Positions 49,201-58,652 of a stretch of DNA of 64,000 nt are shown piece after piece. The position numbers were made by a program, and so were the translations under genes. How positions within the stretch are numbered: the stretch's first letter is position 1; each line of letters begins with the position of its first letter. The notes beneath the pieces are model-generated. The model made no database searches. It had not been told where the DNA came from and was given only the letters and a program-made list of their open reading frames with translations. This stretch comes from Bog-473 sp963782415 (lineage in GTDB: Bacteria > Actinomycetota > Acidimicrobiia > Acidimicrobiales > RAAP-2): positions 930,001-994,000 of the forward strand of contig CAWAJT010000004.1 in assembly GCA_963782415.1 (NCBI GenBank), in the 5' to 3' direction.

Positions 49201-49599
49201 GGCGGGCACGAAGCTGAAGCGCACGTGGCGCCGGGGATTGTCCACGTTCAGGTCCACCAGGACGAGGGACTGCCAGGTGCCGAGGGCGAGGTGGCCTCCG
49301 AGGACCGGCAGCGTCACGGATGGGCTGACCAGGGTGGGGAGCAGGTGATCGGCTCCGTGGCCGGAGGAGCCGTGAGCGTGCCGGTAGCGGTCGTCGCGGG
49401 GGAGAAGGCGCTCCAGTGCCTGCAGCAGGTCGGCGTCCGATCCCGAACCGGTCTCCATGAGGGCGACGCCGGCTGTGGCGTGGGGCACAAAGACATTGGC
49501 CAGGCCGTCGCCCAGCCCGGCGCAGAAACGCTCGAGCTCACTCGTCAGGTCGACGATGCGCTCCCTGGAGGTGTCGACGTTGATCTCCGAGGTCCGCAT
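49189..49599 (-). CDS. YjbQ-family protein
   Basis: 136 residues. ERFCAGLGDGLANVFVPHAT, HGADHLLPTLVSPSVTLPVL and GTWQSLVLVDLN are diagnostic of the UPF0047/YjbQ family (secondary thiamine-phosphate synthase activity reported for E. coli YjbQ). ATG 49599. Its last 12 bases overlap the convergent thioesterase gene. The role here is not known. Confidence 0.9.
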   Translation of the reverse strand: MRTSEINVDTSRERIVDLTSELERFCAGLGDGLANVFVPHATAGVALMETGSGSDADLLQALERLLPRDDRYRHAHGSSGHGADHLLPTLVSPSVTLPVLGGHLALGTWQSLVLVDLNVDNPRRHVRFSFVPASAG

Positions 49600-49629
49600 C
49601 GACCAGCAAGTCTGCCGTAGCGTGCCGGT

Positions 49630-50643
49630 GTGCGCCGCCTCGTGTACGCGATCCTGGTCATGGCAGCCCTGGCGCTCGGCCTGCCGTGTGCCCGGGCCGA
49701 TGCGTCCCCTGTGGCGCCCGGCCAGGATCACGCCTGCATCGTGGGGAAATCGCCCCCGTCCATCGACTGGTCGGCGCTGCGGAATCCGATCCTGTCGTAT
49801 CCCACGATCGGGGTGAAAGATCAGGCCTTGCAGTGGTCCGGCGGTGCCTGGCACATGCTGTTCAGCGACATGACGGCCACCAGGGCTGCGCCACGCGTGC
49901 GTTTCAGGGTGGCCGAGTCGTCAAGCCATGACCTGCAGCACTGGACGTCGCCGCGCGTCATTGCCAATGACGCCGCGTCGCCCGACATCGTCCGGTCGCC
50001 TTCAGGGTCCTTCCTCGTGACGTATCAGACGCCACAGGGCCTGGCGTTCCGGACGAGCAGCGGCTCGAGTTTGCGATCATGGTCGGCGCCACACCCGCTC
50101 GGACGCGGCCTTGCCCATCGCATGATCGACGCCGCGCTCGCGTTTACCGGCCATGGCGTGATCCTGGGGTTCAAGGCGGGGTCAACGACCCAGCATTTCG
50201 AGATCGCCTGGGCGCCCTCCTTGTCCGGGAGGTTCCACCTGGTGGGGCAACCCGATATTGCTGTCTACAACGACACCGTCGAGAACTACGAATTCGTGAC
50301 GGTGGACGGCGGATGGCACATGGTGGCGACGTCGAACACGCTCGATCGGCCCTTCCTCTTCACACTGGGCCCGGGTGATCCGGCCGTGCCCTCTACATGG
50401 CTGCACTGGGGCGCGGGGCAATCGCTCACCCTGCCGAGCGAGGCATTCAACAGCGGCAGCGGGGTCTCCAGCGTGCAGTTCGAGCATGCCAATTCGGCCT
50501 TCCTCTGCGTCGGACCGGCAGGCCAGAACTACCTCACCTATGCGGGCAGTACCGAGCTCACGCAATTCGGCGGTTGGGGCCACGCCCGGATCGGGATCGC
50601 CCGCAGCACCGATCTTGTGCACTGGCAGGTCCCGACCGGCTGA
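49630..50643 (+). CDS. Secreted beta-propeller protein, GH43/GH62-like
   Basis: A 337-residue protein with a clear signal peptide (VRRLVYAILVMAALALGLPC followed by ARA-DA). The mature part has repeated propeller strands: QWSGGAWHMLFSDMT, SSHDLQHWTSPRVIAN, SPDIVRSPSGSFLVTYQTPQ and IGIARSTDLVHWQVP. This is a five-bladed glycosidase-like layout. Acidic residues at the usual catalytic positions could not be placed with certainty, so it may be a binding protein. The GTG start is at 49630. Confidence 0.7.
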   Translation: MRRLVYAILVMAALALGLPCARADASPVAPGQDHACIVGKSPPSIDWSALRNPILSYPTIGVKDQALQWSGGAWHMLFSDMTATRAAPRVRFRVAESSSHDLQHWTSPRVIANDAASPDIVRSPSGSFLVTYQTPQGLAFRTSSGSSLRSWSAPHPLGRGLAHRMIDAALAFTGHGVILGFKAGSTTQHFEIAWAPSLSGRFHLVGQPDIAVYNDTVENYEFVTVDGGWHMVATSNTLDRPFLFTLGPGDPAVPSTWLHWGAGQSLTLPSEAFNSGSGVSSVQFEHANSAFLCVGPAGQNYLTYAGSTELTQFGGWGHARIGIARSTDLVHWQVPTG

Positions 50644-50706
50644 GCGGGCCCGACGCGAAGGCCGCTTCCGTGGGAAAGACTCCTCTCATGCAGAGGAGTG
50701 TGCGTC

Positions 50707-51222
50707 ATGGTCGATGACATCGAGGATTCCCGCCGGCACGACCCACCCGGAGAGGCTCCCGAACGGTCGATGCTCGAGGAGTGGCTCGAGTTCCACCGGG
50801 TGACGCTCCTCTTGAAGTGTGAAGGGGTCAGCGAGGCGGGTCTCCGGGCCCGGCCGGTTGTCACGTCGAACCTCTCGCTCCACGGCCTGGTGCGCCACAT
50901 GGCCGAGGTCGAGCGCAATTGGTTTCAACGCGTGCTGCGGGGCGAGAAGGAGCCCTTCATCTGGGTCGATCCACGAGTCGATGACAGCGAGCTGGTGCCC
51001 CTCGACGATGCCAAGTGGTCGGAGGACTGCGCCGTCTGGCAGGCGGAGTGCGCCCGGAGCCGCGAGGTCGCGGCAGTGCACGGACTCGACGATACCGGCA
51101 TCAGGAGAGGCGCCCCGTACTCCTTGCGTTGGATCTACCTCCACATGATTGAGGAGTACGCCCGGCACAATGGTCATGCCGACCTCATCCGAGAGCTCGT
51201 CGACGGCGAGGTGGGGTGTTGA
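50707..51222 (+). CDS. DinB/DUF664-family protein
   Basis: 171 residues, four-helix DinB fold. LSLHGLVRHMAEVERNWFQR and WIYLHMIEEYARHNGHADLI hold the conserved His residues that bind a metal in this family. ATG 50707 is chosen for GAGGAG eight bases upstream. In actinobacteria such proteins often act in mycothiol or bacillithiol-dependent reactions, but no specific role can be assigned here. Confidence 0.88.
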   Translation: MVDDIEDSRRHDPPGEAPERSMLEEWLEFHRVTLLLKCEGVSEAGLRARPVVTSNLSLHGLVRHMAEVERNWFQRVLRGEKEPFIWVDPRVDDSELVPLDDAKWSEDCAVWQAECARSREVAAVHGLDDTGIRRGAPYSLRWIYLHMIEEYARHNGHADLIRELVDGEVGC

Positions 51223-51256
51223 GGCCGAAGCCGATGACCCCGCCGGCCTGGTCGCC

Positions 51257-51514
51257 CTACATCAGCTTTTGGGCTCGGGCCAGCCCTGCCGCGCTGTAGA
51301 CCCCTTCGGGGAAGACGGCGTCCCACGCATCGCGCACGCCGCGGAAATCCTCGGTCGGCCCGTATGCGGCACGGGCGGCCGCCACAACCTCGTCCCGACG
51401 GGCGGCAACGGCAGCCCCTGAGTCGTACTCCAACTGATGATCGATCTGCGCGATCGCTTCGGCGAAACGAGCCTTGTGTCCGATGAGGCGGACGCCGCTG
51501 GGGGGAGGTGTCAT
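51257..51514 (-). CDS. Small conserved hypothetical protein
   Basis: 85 residues, Ala-rich and helical (VAARRDEVVAAARAAYGPTE, then DAVFPEGVYSAAGLARAQ). ATG 51514 has AAGGA upstream. No family recognised. It is convergent with the DinB gene. Confidence 0.6.
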   Translation of the reverse strand: MTPPPSGVRLIGHKARFAEAIAQIDHQLEYDSGAAVAARRDEVVAAARAAYGPTEDFRGVRDAWDAVFPEGVYSAAGLARAQKLM

Positions 51515-51670
51515 GAGGGAGGTCCTTGTTCTGCACGGTGTTCGCGGCAGGGCCAGGTCCCATTCCTGCAAATGAGATCCCGTGGCGGCTCAGTCGCGCA
51601 GACACAACGTACCTGACGGGGCATGACCATCGGAAGGACGGGCAGAGAGTCGCAGGGAGGGCGGGAAGGT

Positions 51671-51976
51671 TCAGCGAAGGGGGCGCGACGACGCGACTTC
51701 GAAGAGGGTGATCTCGACGCGGCGCGGGACGGGTCTGGCGTCGCCGTGCCGAGGGGCAGACTGCTGACGGGCCAGGTGGTGCTGCAGGTCCTCCATCGAC
51801 TCCCACCGTTCGGAGAGAACGACGCGTTCAGGGTCGAGCGGGTCGCAGGCCATGACGTATTCGAGGCAACCCTCCTCCTGGCGCGACGAGCGCATTCCCT
51901 CAAGGCTTGCGACTACGAAGCGATCTCGTTCACCTGGATCGACCGAGAAGACACCCTGCACAATCACTGTGGTCAT
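51671..51976 (-). CDS. Antibiotic-biosynthesis-monooxygenase (ABM) family protein
   Basis: About 101 residues with the dimeric alpha/beta-barrel pattern: VIVQGVFSVDPGERDRFV, QEEGCLEYVMACDPLDPERV and LSERWESMEDLQHHLA. The family includes quinol monooxygenases and heme-degrading enzymes, and the role here is unknown. The start is ATG 51976. A GTG six bases upstream is possible. Confidence 0.85.
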   Translation of the reverse strand: MTTVIVQGVFSVDPGERDRFVVASLEGMRSSRQEEGCLEYVMACDPLDPERVVLSERWESMEDLQHHLARQQSAPRHGDARPVPRRVEITLFEVASSRPLR

Positions 51977-52064
51977 GTCCACTTTCTAGGCGATGGAGCG
52001 CGCCTAGGTTGTTTGCTCCACGCTTCGTGCTCGGTGGGATCGTCGGCCTCCGCGGCGGTGAGGA

Positions 52065-52238
52065 ATGGGTCAAGTCATTGGCCCGGGGGCCGATATTCCT
52101 GTCATGGACCGGGCGGAACACCCCGCGAGCACAGAAGCACTGGACAAGGTCTCCGGCATGCTGTGGCGCCGGATCGCACTGACGGCGGGTGCGCTGGCGG
52201 TGTGCCTCGTCGTCCTCGCGGCATTGACCATTCTCTGA
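52065..52238 (+). CDS. Small tail-anchored membrane protein
   Basis: 57 codons. A hydrophilic N-terminus (MGQVIGPGADIPVMDRAEHP) is followed by a single C-terminal hydrophobic helix (LTAGALAVCLVVLAALTIL) ending at the stop. GAGGA lies directly before the ATG; ATG 52104 is an alternative start. No family recognised, and coding status rests on the helix and the ribosome site. Confidence 0.4.
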   Translation: MGQVIGPGADIPVMDRAEHPASTEALDKVSGMLWRRIALTAGALAVCLVVLAALTIL

Positions 52239-52341
52239 CGAGCACATGACTTCAGCCCAAGGCTGAAGCGCGAGAGTCGATTCGGCCTCCGAGCCCCAAT
52301 CCACCGGAGGCCACAATCCGTCGCATCCGTAGAATGCCGGC

Positions 52342-52963
52342 ATGACGACCCCGCATCTCGCTCAGCAGGAACGAGCAATGCTCTGCGACCTCCTTCTCGA
52401 ACTGGGTCCCGAAGCACCCACACTGTGTGAGGGGTGGACTACGGCCGATCTCGCGGCACATCTCGTCGTCCGAGAACGACGGCCCGACACCGGCCCCGGT
52501 CTCGTGTGGCCGCCGATGGCGGCCCACACCGACAAGGTGCGACTGGCCGTTCGAGATCGCACGCCGTGGGAGAGGCTGGTCGAGACGGTCCGGGGTGGCC
52601 CGCCGCTTCTGCTGCGCCCCTTTGACGGGGCGATGAACACGATTGAGTACTTCATCCATGTCGAAGATGTCCGCCGGGCCGGGCCTCGGCTGGGAACCGC
52701 GCGACATATCCCAGGAGTTGACGGACGCCCTGTGGGCGCGCGTCGGGGCCGGGGGGATGGCGAAGAAGGTCCCGGCCACGGTCGTGATCACCTCACCCGG
52801 ACGGACGGACAAGGCGCGCGGGAGCGGACCTCGGCTTCTGGTGAGCGGCGAACCAGGCGAGCTCACGATGTTCGGCGCAGGACGCCAGGAAGCGGCCAGG
52901 GTCGAAATCAGCGGCGACCCATCCCTCGCGGCCAAGCTGCGTGACGCCGCGCTGGGCGTCTGA
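52342..52963 (+). CDS. TIGR03085-family metal-binding protein, frameshifted near 52687
   Basis: About 206 residues when one extra base near 52687 is removed. CDLLLELGPEAPTLCEGWTT, ADLAAHLVVRERRPD and NTIEYFIHVEDVRRAGP are in the first frame. GWEPRDISQELTDALWARVG and GELTMFGAGRQEAARVEISG complete it in the second. The His of AAHL and HVED are the usual metal ligands of this DinB-like actinobacterial family. Function not established. The break is probably a sequence error. Confidence 0.82.
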
Positions 52964-52990
52964 GGCGCGCCCTCGGGCCTTGCGGGGACG

Positions 52991-53318
52991 TTACGTCCTG
53001 TTGGCTGGACCATCGTGTCGCGGGATGCGCCGCTCCCTCCGGTAGCCGCTTGCCCGTTGAGCATGACCCCGATCCGGATGGCACCGCCGAGAATCAACTC
53101 GGCATCGGTGATCCGACCTTGGAGCTGGGCCACGGCGGGTACGTCGACACAAATGCCGCGACCGGCGAGCTCGGCCGGTGCCGGGTGTTTCGAGGGTGAT
53201 CCCGAGGCCGAGCATCGAGATGTCGACGACTCGGCGCCTGCGGTCGTCGAGTTCACCCTCAATGGCAGATGCCGTCCCAGTCAGCGCGGAGGCGCTGGAT
53301 CCGACGGGTGTACGTCAT
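52991..53318 (-). CDS. PilZ-domain protein, disrupted by two frameshifts
   Basis: A minus-strand PilZ paralogue of the 58653 gene. Start ATG 53318 with GGAGG six bases upstream reads MTYTRRIQRLRADWDGIC, whose RRIQR fits the c-di-GMP RxxxR motif. After one shift it continues IEGELDDRRRRVVDISMLGL (the DISxxGxG motif). After another it reads HPAPAELAGRGICVDVPAVA, then GAIRIGVMLNGQAA. Each shift fits a single extra base. The true 3' end is uncertain. Confidence 0.65.
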
Positions 53319-53492
53319 TGAGATCCTCCGTGCCGTCCAGCCGTCCGGGGATCCTCCGATATTCCAGGTCACGTCCACGGGCGACCGCAGATGAAGGTCG
53401 TCTTGACCCACCGGCTTCGGAGCCCGCTCGCTATTGTCGAAGCGTTGCGAACGGGACCGCCCACCATGGCGTCCGGGAGGTGAGGAGGGGGT

Positions 53493-54944
53493 ATGGAGCC
53501 GATTCCGGCGGTTGCGCTCAGTGCTGTCCACGTCGACGAGACCGTTGACGTGGCGGTGGTCGGCCTGGGAGTGGCGGGAGCGTCGGCCGTCGTCGCAGCA
53601 CGGCAGGCGGGGGCCGATGTGATTGCCTTTGAACGCAATGCCGGACCCGGCGGGACGTCAGCCAACTCGGGCGGTCTCATCTATTTGGGGGGTGGCACGG
53701 CACTCCAGAGTGCCTGCGGGTTCCAGGACACCCCGGAGAACATGGCTTCCTTTCTCCGAGCAGCGCTCGGCCCGGATGCGGACGACGAACGCATCGACGC
53801 CTACTGCGAGGGCTCCCGCGATCATTTTGACTGGCTCGTGTCGATCGGAGTGCCGTTCCGAGCCGCTTTCTGCGACGAGCCGAACCGCGAGTCAGCTGAC
53901 GACGCGGGATTGCTCTTCAGCGGTGGTGAGGACAGCTACCCGTTCGACGAGCTCGCGGTGCCGGTGCCACGTGGCCACAAGCCCCGGCACGTTGACGCGG
54001 CGGGCAAGTTCCTCATGGATCGGCTCGCCGCCGCCGTGTCCAGCAGCGGCGCCCGTGTTGGGGTCGACTCCCGTGCCGAGGCGCTGGTTGTGGATGGAAG
54101 CGATGTCGTCGGTGTCTCTGTGCAGACCGAGGACGGCCGGCGCACCATCAGGGCGCGCGGAGGCGTGATCCTGGCCATGGGCGGATTCATCTACAACGAC
54201 GACATGGTGGCAGAGCACTGCCCGCTGGCACACCGACCGGACCAGGCGTGGCGCATCGGCACCCCGGCCGACGACGGCCGGGGCATCCGTATGGGCGCAG
54301 GTGCAGGAGCAGCAACGACACGACTCAATGCCTTTGAGTGCGCGCTACCCCTCGGGCCGCCCCACCGCCTGGCACGAGCCATCCTCGTGAATCGTCTCGG
54401 CGAGCGGTTCATCAACGAGGACACCTACACGGGACGCATCGGAAGTCATGCACTGTGCGATCAGGACGGGTTCGTCTACATGATCACAGATGACGTGATA
54501 CACGAGTCCAACCTCCTCGGACTCCGGGTCAGTCATGCGGCTGCGTCCGCAGTGGAATTGGCAGCAGAGATCGGCGTGCCACCGGACACCCTGGCCCGGA
54601 CGGTCAAGGAGTACAACGACGCGGCGGCAGCCGGGGAGGACCCCCTCTTTCACAAGCGCGCGCCCTTCCTGCAGCCCATCGGGGTGCCTCCCGCAAGTGG
54701 CATCGGCGCGGTCGACCTGCGGGTGGACCACGGAGCGATTTACGCAACCTTCACGCTGGGCGGACTCATGACTGACGCTGAGGGTGGCGCTCTCGACCTC
54801 ACCGGGCGTCGTATTCCGGGTCTCTACGCTGTCGGCAGGACGGGAGCGAGTCTGGCGGCCCGGCACTATGCCAGCGGGATCAGCCTGGGTGACGGCTCGT
54901 TCTTCGGGCGCCGCGCAGGACGTCACGCGGCAGCCCGGGTCTGA
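53493..54944 (+). CDS. FAD-dependent dehydrogenase, 3-ketosteroid delta-1-dehydrogenase-like
   Basis: A 483-residue flavoprotein. The Rossmann loop is VAVVGLGVAGASAVVAARQA followed by VIAFERN and GGTSANSGGLIYLGGGT. The C-terminal FAD motif is YASGISLGDGSFFGRRAGRH. The overall pattern matches the fumarate reductase/KstD flavoprotein family. Which substrate it reduces or oxidises is not certain; a steroid is favoured because of nearby KstR-type operators. ATG with GAGGAGGGGG upstream. Confidence 0.75.
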   Translation: MEPIPAVALSAVHVDETVDVAVVGLGVAGASAVVAARQAGADVIAFERNAGPGGTSANSGGLIYLGGGTALQSACGFQDTPENMASFLRAALGPDADDERIDAYCEGSRDHFDWLVSIGVPFRAAFCDEPNRESADDAGLLFSGGEDSYPFDELAVPVPRGHKPRHVDAAGKFLMDRLAAAVSSSGARVGVDSRAEALVVDGSDVVGVSVQTEDGRRTIRARGGVILAMGGFIYNDDMVAEHCPLAHRPDQAWRIGTPADDGRGIRMGAGAGAATTRLNAFECALPLGPPHRLARAILVNRLGERFINEDTYTGRIGSHALCDQDGFVYMITDDVIHESNLLGLRVSHAAASAVELAAEIGVPPDTLARTVKEYNDAAAAGEDPLFHKRAPFLQPIGVPPASGIGAVDLRVDHGAIYATFTLGGLMTDAEGGALDLTGRRIPGLYAVGRTGASLAARHYASGISLGDGSFFGRRAGRHAAARV

Positions 54945-55016
54945 TCCGAACCAACTGCGGCCGGATAGGCAGGCTCGCCGCTTGCGTCTCATCGGCGTCG
55001 AGGGGCGGGCGCCCAG

Positions 55017-55274
55017 CTACTCCCCGGCGCCCGAACGGGCGATCGACCGCTTGGATCGCCACGACAGCACAGACCAGAGCGACAGGCCTGACAGGACGCC
55101 GCCGATGGAGACGAACGATCCGACGGACAGGATGGAACCGGCCGATCCGATGCTCCCGATTGAGAGTACGGAGCCAATCGATCCGACGGACAGAACCGAA
55201 TTCCGCGATCCGATGGAGAGGAAGGAGTCTCGGGACCACATCGACCATCGAGATCCGTTGTGGCGTGCGCTCAT
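55017..55274 (-). CDS. Small Ser/Gly-repeat protein (SIGS repeats)
   Basis: 85 residues. After MSARHNGSRWSMWSRDS there are about six copies of a short unit of the form [VI]LS[IV]GS (FLSIGS, VLSVGSIGS, VLSIGSIGS, ILSVGS, FVSIGG), then a basic tail with SWRSKRSIARS. Similar Ser/Gly repeat proteins are known to me from other actinobacteria without assigned function. The ATG overlaps the stop of the upstream DHFR-family gene (ATGA), so translation is coupled. Confidence 0.7.
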   Translation of the reverse strand: MSARHNGSRWSMWSRDSFLSIGSRNSVLSVGSIGSVLSIGSIGSAGSILSVGSFVSIGGVLSGLSLWSVLSWRSKRSIARSGAGE

Positions 55275-56029
55275 GAACCCACCAGCGCTTCGAGTGCCTT
55301 CCCGTGCTTCGTCCGCACTGGTGACCGACTCGGGCCGTCATGGTCGTGCTTCGTCATGGGCAGTGTCGCGATGGATGACGGCTTCCTTGCCCTCGGAGTG
55401 ATGCCACCCGTCCCGCCTGTCGGTGCCGAAGGTGTCGAAGCGACCCGATAACGGATGTGGGTAGCTTCGGGGGTGTCGATGACACGGACGATCTCGAGTT
55501 CAATGCGCTCCGGCAGCAGATCGAAGAGGCGCCGCCCGCCGCCGAACAGCACGGGGATCAGGTGGATTTGCAGCTCGTCGAGCACCCCGACCTCCAGCGC
55601 TCTCTGCGCCGTGTAGGCACCGTGGACCAGCACGTTGCGATCGCCCGCGGCCAGCTTGGCTTGGGCCATCGCCGACTCGATGCCGTCCGTGACGTAGCTC
55701 ACGAGAGGGAGATTCGCCGCTGACGGACCGGCGGGTCGGTGGCTCGGGACGAAGATCTGAACGCCGTCGTGGTGGTCGCCGCCCCAATGGTCTGCCTGCT
55801 CCACGGTGTTGCGCCCAGCGAGCACCGCTCCTGTCATTCTCACCTCGTAGAGAAAGTCGGCTCCCGTGCCTTTCCGATCAGTGGACTCCATCGGCCCTGG
55901 CTCCGACACGAAGCCGTACCACTCGTGCAGTCGCATGAAGTCGTCGCCGCCCGGGTTGTCTGGCCGGTCGTCGGGACCGGCGATAGAGCCGTCGAGCGAC
56001 ATGGACATGTACAGAACGGATCGAGACAC
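55271..56029 (-). CDS. Dihydrofolate reductase-family protein
   Basis: About 252 residues. VLYMSMSLDGSIAGPDDRPD is the family start (the MSLDG motif). RMTGAVLAGRNTVEQADHW, VLVHGAYTAQRALEVGVLDE and LHLIPVLFGGGRRLFD-like strands follow. It resembles RibD C-terminal/DHFR-fold reductases. GTG 56029 has GAGGAGG eight bases upstream. The C-terminus has a 45-residue tail after the DHFR fold. Coupled with the repeat protein downstream. Confidence 0.85.
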   Translation of the reverse strand: MSRSVLYMSMSLDGSIAGPDDRPDNPGGDDFMRLHEWYGFVSEPGPMESTDRKGTGADFLYEVRMTGAVLAGRNTVEQADHWGGDHHDGVQIFVPSHRPAGPSAANLPLVSYVTDGIESAMAQAKLAAGDRNVLVHGAYTAQRALEVGVLDELQIHLIPVLFGGGRRLFDLLPERIELEIVRVIDTPEATHIRYRVASTPSAPTGGTGGITPRARKPSSIATLPMTKHDHDGPSRSPVRTKHGKALEALVGS

Positions 56030-56165
56030 AGTGCGAACCTCCTCGAACAGGCCGCCGGACACTGTGTCAGGTTGCCACGCTCAATACGAACGGGGCCCCC
56101 GAGATCGACAGAAGCCGGAGAAAAACCGCCCTCTTCCAGAACCCCGATCGGTCCGCGGCGGCGCA

Positions 56166-56642
56166 TCAGTCCGATGGGGATTCGGCCAAGCGGGGCGGGA
56201 AGCCTCCCCGGCTGATCGGCCCCCAACGCTCCACGAGAAGACGGATGAGCACCTTGCCCTGTTCCAACATGGCCTGGCGGTAGTCGTCCCAGTCGGGATG
56301 TTCGCCGCTGATGGAGCGGAAATAGGTGACCAGACCGTCGAGTGCCTCGGGCAGATCGACCACCGTGGCCGTGCCCGCTACTTGCACCCATTCCCCGCCG
56401 AAGTCGTCCGAAAGGACGAGCAAGCTCGCTGCCGCCTGCCGGCGCACATTGCGCACCTTGGCGCGTTCGGGGTAGCTCGACACCAGGACCACGCCGTCGG
56501 GTCCAAGGCCCATGGTGACCGGCGACATCTGGGTACTGCCGTCGCGACGCAACGTGCTGAGAATACCGTGGTGCCGGGGACGGACGAATGTCTCGAGGCC
56601 GGTGCGGTCGACGACCGTGTCGGCGGCATACGTGCGGGCCAT
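56166..56642 (-). CDS. Pyridoxamine 5'-phosphate oxidase-family (F420/FMN-binding) protein
   Basis: 158 residues, split-barrel fold: HHGILSTLRRDGSTQMSPV, DGVVLVSSYPERAKVRNVRR and EWVQVAGTATVVDLPEAL are the typical strands. Actinobacterial members commonly bind F420. ATG 56642 has no strong ribosome site. The C-terminal WGPISRGGFPPRL may be a family signature. Substrate not known. Confidence 0.82.
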   Translation of the reverse strand: MARTYAADTVVDRTGLETFVRPRHHGILSTLRRDGSTQMSPVTMGLGPDGVVLVSSYPERAKVRNVRRQAAASLLVLSDDFGGEWVQVAGTATVVDLPEALDGLVTYFRSISGEHPDWDDYRQAMLEQGKVLIRLLVERWGPISRGGFPPRLAESPSD

Positions 56643-56707
56643 GCGCCGACCGTACCATCGCGCCGCCGCCAGACCACCCGCCCACCGAGCGCCGTCGCGG
56701 GCAAGCG

Positions 56708-57412
56708 TCAGGTGCGGGGCCGCAGTACCTTGACGTCCCACACCGCGCCGGTTCCGTCATCCCGCACGGCGCACGCAGCGACTTGGTCCACCTGGGTGGA
56801 CCGTATGCCCGACCAGATGTACCGCGCCCCGAGGCCCCGGTACATCGCCACGATCACGCGACCGTCTTGTGTCAACCACCCGAGCGTCCGCTCGAACATG
56901 GCGCGTGGATCGTCGGCATAACTGAGGCAGTTGTTCAGCACGACCGCATCGAATCGTCGGTCGGTGTCCCAGTGGTTCATGTCGGCGACTTCGAACTCGG
57001 TGCGGGGGATCAAGAGGGATCGCGCCCGTTCAACGCCCTCTGTCGACCAGTCCACGCCCACGTACTCGGCAAAATCGAGGCCGGCGACCAGTTTCAGGAG
57101 CCGTCCATGTCCGCAGCCGATGTCGAGAATCGTCGGCTCTTTGGCGCCGTAACTCAGATAGCCGAGGATGATCGCGTGATGTGCCACATGGGTGATGGTG
57201 TCGAGTCGTTCCGTGTAGTCACCGTCGGAGTATTCGGTGTTCCATTTGTCGACCCCGACCGGGTGACGCCGGGAGAACTGGTAGAGGTCGCGTAGGAGTT
57301 CATGGACGGGACCTCGACGTTGGACGGCCGCCGATCCGCGCCGAGCAAGGTCGCGACATGCCGAACGAGCTTTGAACGCTGTCTGCACGACACGTTGGGA
57401 AAGGTGTGACAC
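56708..57412 (-). CDS. Class I SAM-dependent methyltransferase
   Basis: 234 residues. Motif I is ILDIGCGHGRLLKLVAGLD, the acidic post-motif is YVGVDWS and motif IV is DAVVLNNCLSYADDPRAM. The N-terminus is basic. GTG 57412 is the start. It diverges from the GT34-like gene. The target is unknown. Confidence 0.85.
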   Translation of the reverse strand: MSHLSQRVVQTAFKARSACRDLARRGSAAVQRRGPVHELLRDLYQFSRRHPVGVDKWNTEYSDGDYTERLDTITHVAHHAIILGYLSYGAKEPTILDIGCGHGRLLKLVAGLDFAEYVGVDWSTEGVERARSLLIPRTEFEVADMNHWDTDRRFDAVVLNNCLSYADDPRAMFERTLGWLTQDGRVIVAMYRGLGARYIWSGIRSTQVDQVAACAVRDDGTGAVWDVKVLRPRT

Positions 57413-57585
57413 CGACGTCGCAGCCTAGTTTGGCTGTGCCCCACAGGATGAATCGAGGTGGTCGCGAATGGCCTCTGCGTGACGCACCTCGCGGTGGGTA
57501 ATGTGCGCAGGTGCTCAACCGGAGGACCAGGGTGGGCAGGGGTGGGCAGGGCCGCCGGTCCAAGTCGACGGAGAGGTGATCACCC

Positions 57586-58413
57586 TTGGCTCGTAAAGCC
57601 CTGGCGACGATCGGGACAGGAGCGATGGGGGCCGTGCTGGACCAGAGCCTCCACACATTTCGTCAATTCGGCGAGCGACATGGCTACGACGTCGTCGTTG
57701 GAGGAGAGGAGGCGATTGACGACCGAGCCCCGGCCTGGAACAAGGTCCGGCTCCTTCGGTACCTCCTGGACGAGTACGACTACGTCCTGTGGGTCGATGC
57801 AGATGCGATCATCCTCGACGATTCGGTCGATCCGGTCTCTCTGCTGGGAGAAGACGACTATCAAGCTCTGGTCCGATATCGCTGGAACGACGAGGAGTGC
57901 GCCTGCACCGGCGTCTGGCTCCTGCGAAGCGTCGACAAGGCGAAGGACTTTCTCGACGCGGTCTGGACGAGCGGGGACGGCTATCTTCGCCTGCACCCCT
58001 GGGAGCAGGCGGCCGCCATGAGGCTGCTCGGATACACCGTCGATCCAGATCGATTTGTCGCAGCAACGGAATGGACACAAGGCTGTCTCTGGCTGGCGAA
58101 CGAGTGGGACACCATTCCTGCGTTCACGCCGCAGCGTCGTTTGCTGCCATGCAAAATCCGCCACTACGCGCGTGAGACGAATGGCGTTCGCCGGCGTCAG
58201 ATGCGGACGGATCGACACGGTTTGGCCGCATTCGATGACACGCATGCTGCCGGACGACTCTGGCATCGACTTGCCTTCTGGACGGGATCGCTCCGGTGGA
58301 ACCTCGGCTATCGGCACAAGCCGGCCGCGTACGACCTGGCGCGACGAACGGGCATCGTCAACGCGGCGCGCCGACTCGGCTATGGCAGTGGGAGATCAAC
58401 TCGCCAAGCGTGA
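57586..58413 (+). CDS. GT34-like (GMA12/MNN10 family) glycosyltransferase
   Basis: 275 residues. ALATIGTGAMGAVLDQSLHT is the sugar-nucleotide region, YDYVLWVDADAIILDDSVDP carries the DxD motif (DAD), and CACTGVWLLRSVDKAKDFLD and HPWEQAAAM follow. This matches the GMA12/MNN10 galactosyl/mannosyltransferase family. The start is TTG 57586 with an AGGTG region upstream. The acceptor is unknown. Confidence 0.75.
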   Translation: MARKALATIGTGAMGAVLDQSLHTFRQFGERHGYDVVVGGEEAIDDRAPAWNKVRLLRYLLDEYDYVLWVDADAIILDDSVDPVSLLGEDDYQALVRYRWNDEECACTGVWLLRSVDKAKDFLDAVWTSGDGYLRLHPWEQAAAMRLLGYTVDPDRFVAATEWTQGCLWLANEWDTIPAFTPQRRLLPCKIRHYARETNGVRRRQMRTDRHGLAAFDDTHAAGRLWHRLAFWTGSLRWNLGYRHKPAAYDLARRTGIVNAARRLGYGSGRSTRQA

Positions 58414-58652
58414 CCTTCGGGAGTCCTTTCTCCGGCTTCCATGCTCCCCACGAGAAGGAAGCCCGACCAAGCTGCCCCAGACCGCCGGTGCGTTGAAGAT
58501 GTCCGGCATTTGATGGGGTGTTGACGAGGCGTTGTGAGGAATCTCTCAATCGAGAGAGGTCGCGTTCCGACATGAATAGCAGGGAAAGAAGCTGCTACGA
58601 ATGCACGAATCGACTGAACCTCGTTCCACGGACTCGGGGGGAAAGGCGCATC

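Noticed and set aside
52252..52990. Minus-strand extension of the PilZ frame across the TIGR03085 gene
   Set aside because: It is antisense to a gene with recognised motifs and has no PilZ-like features beyond about 52990.
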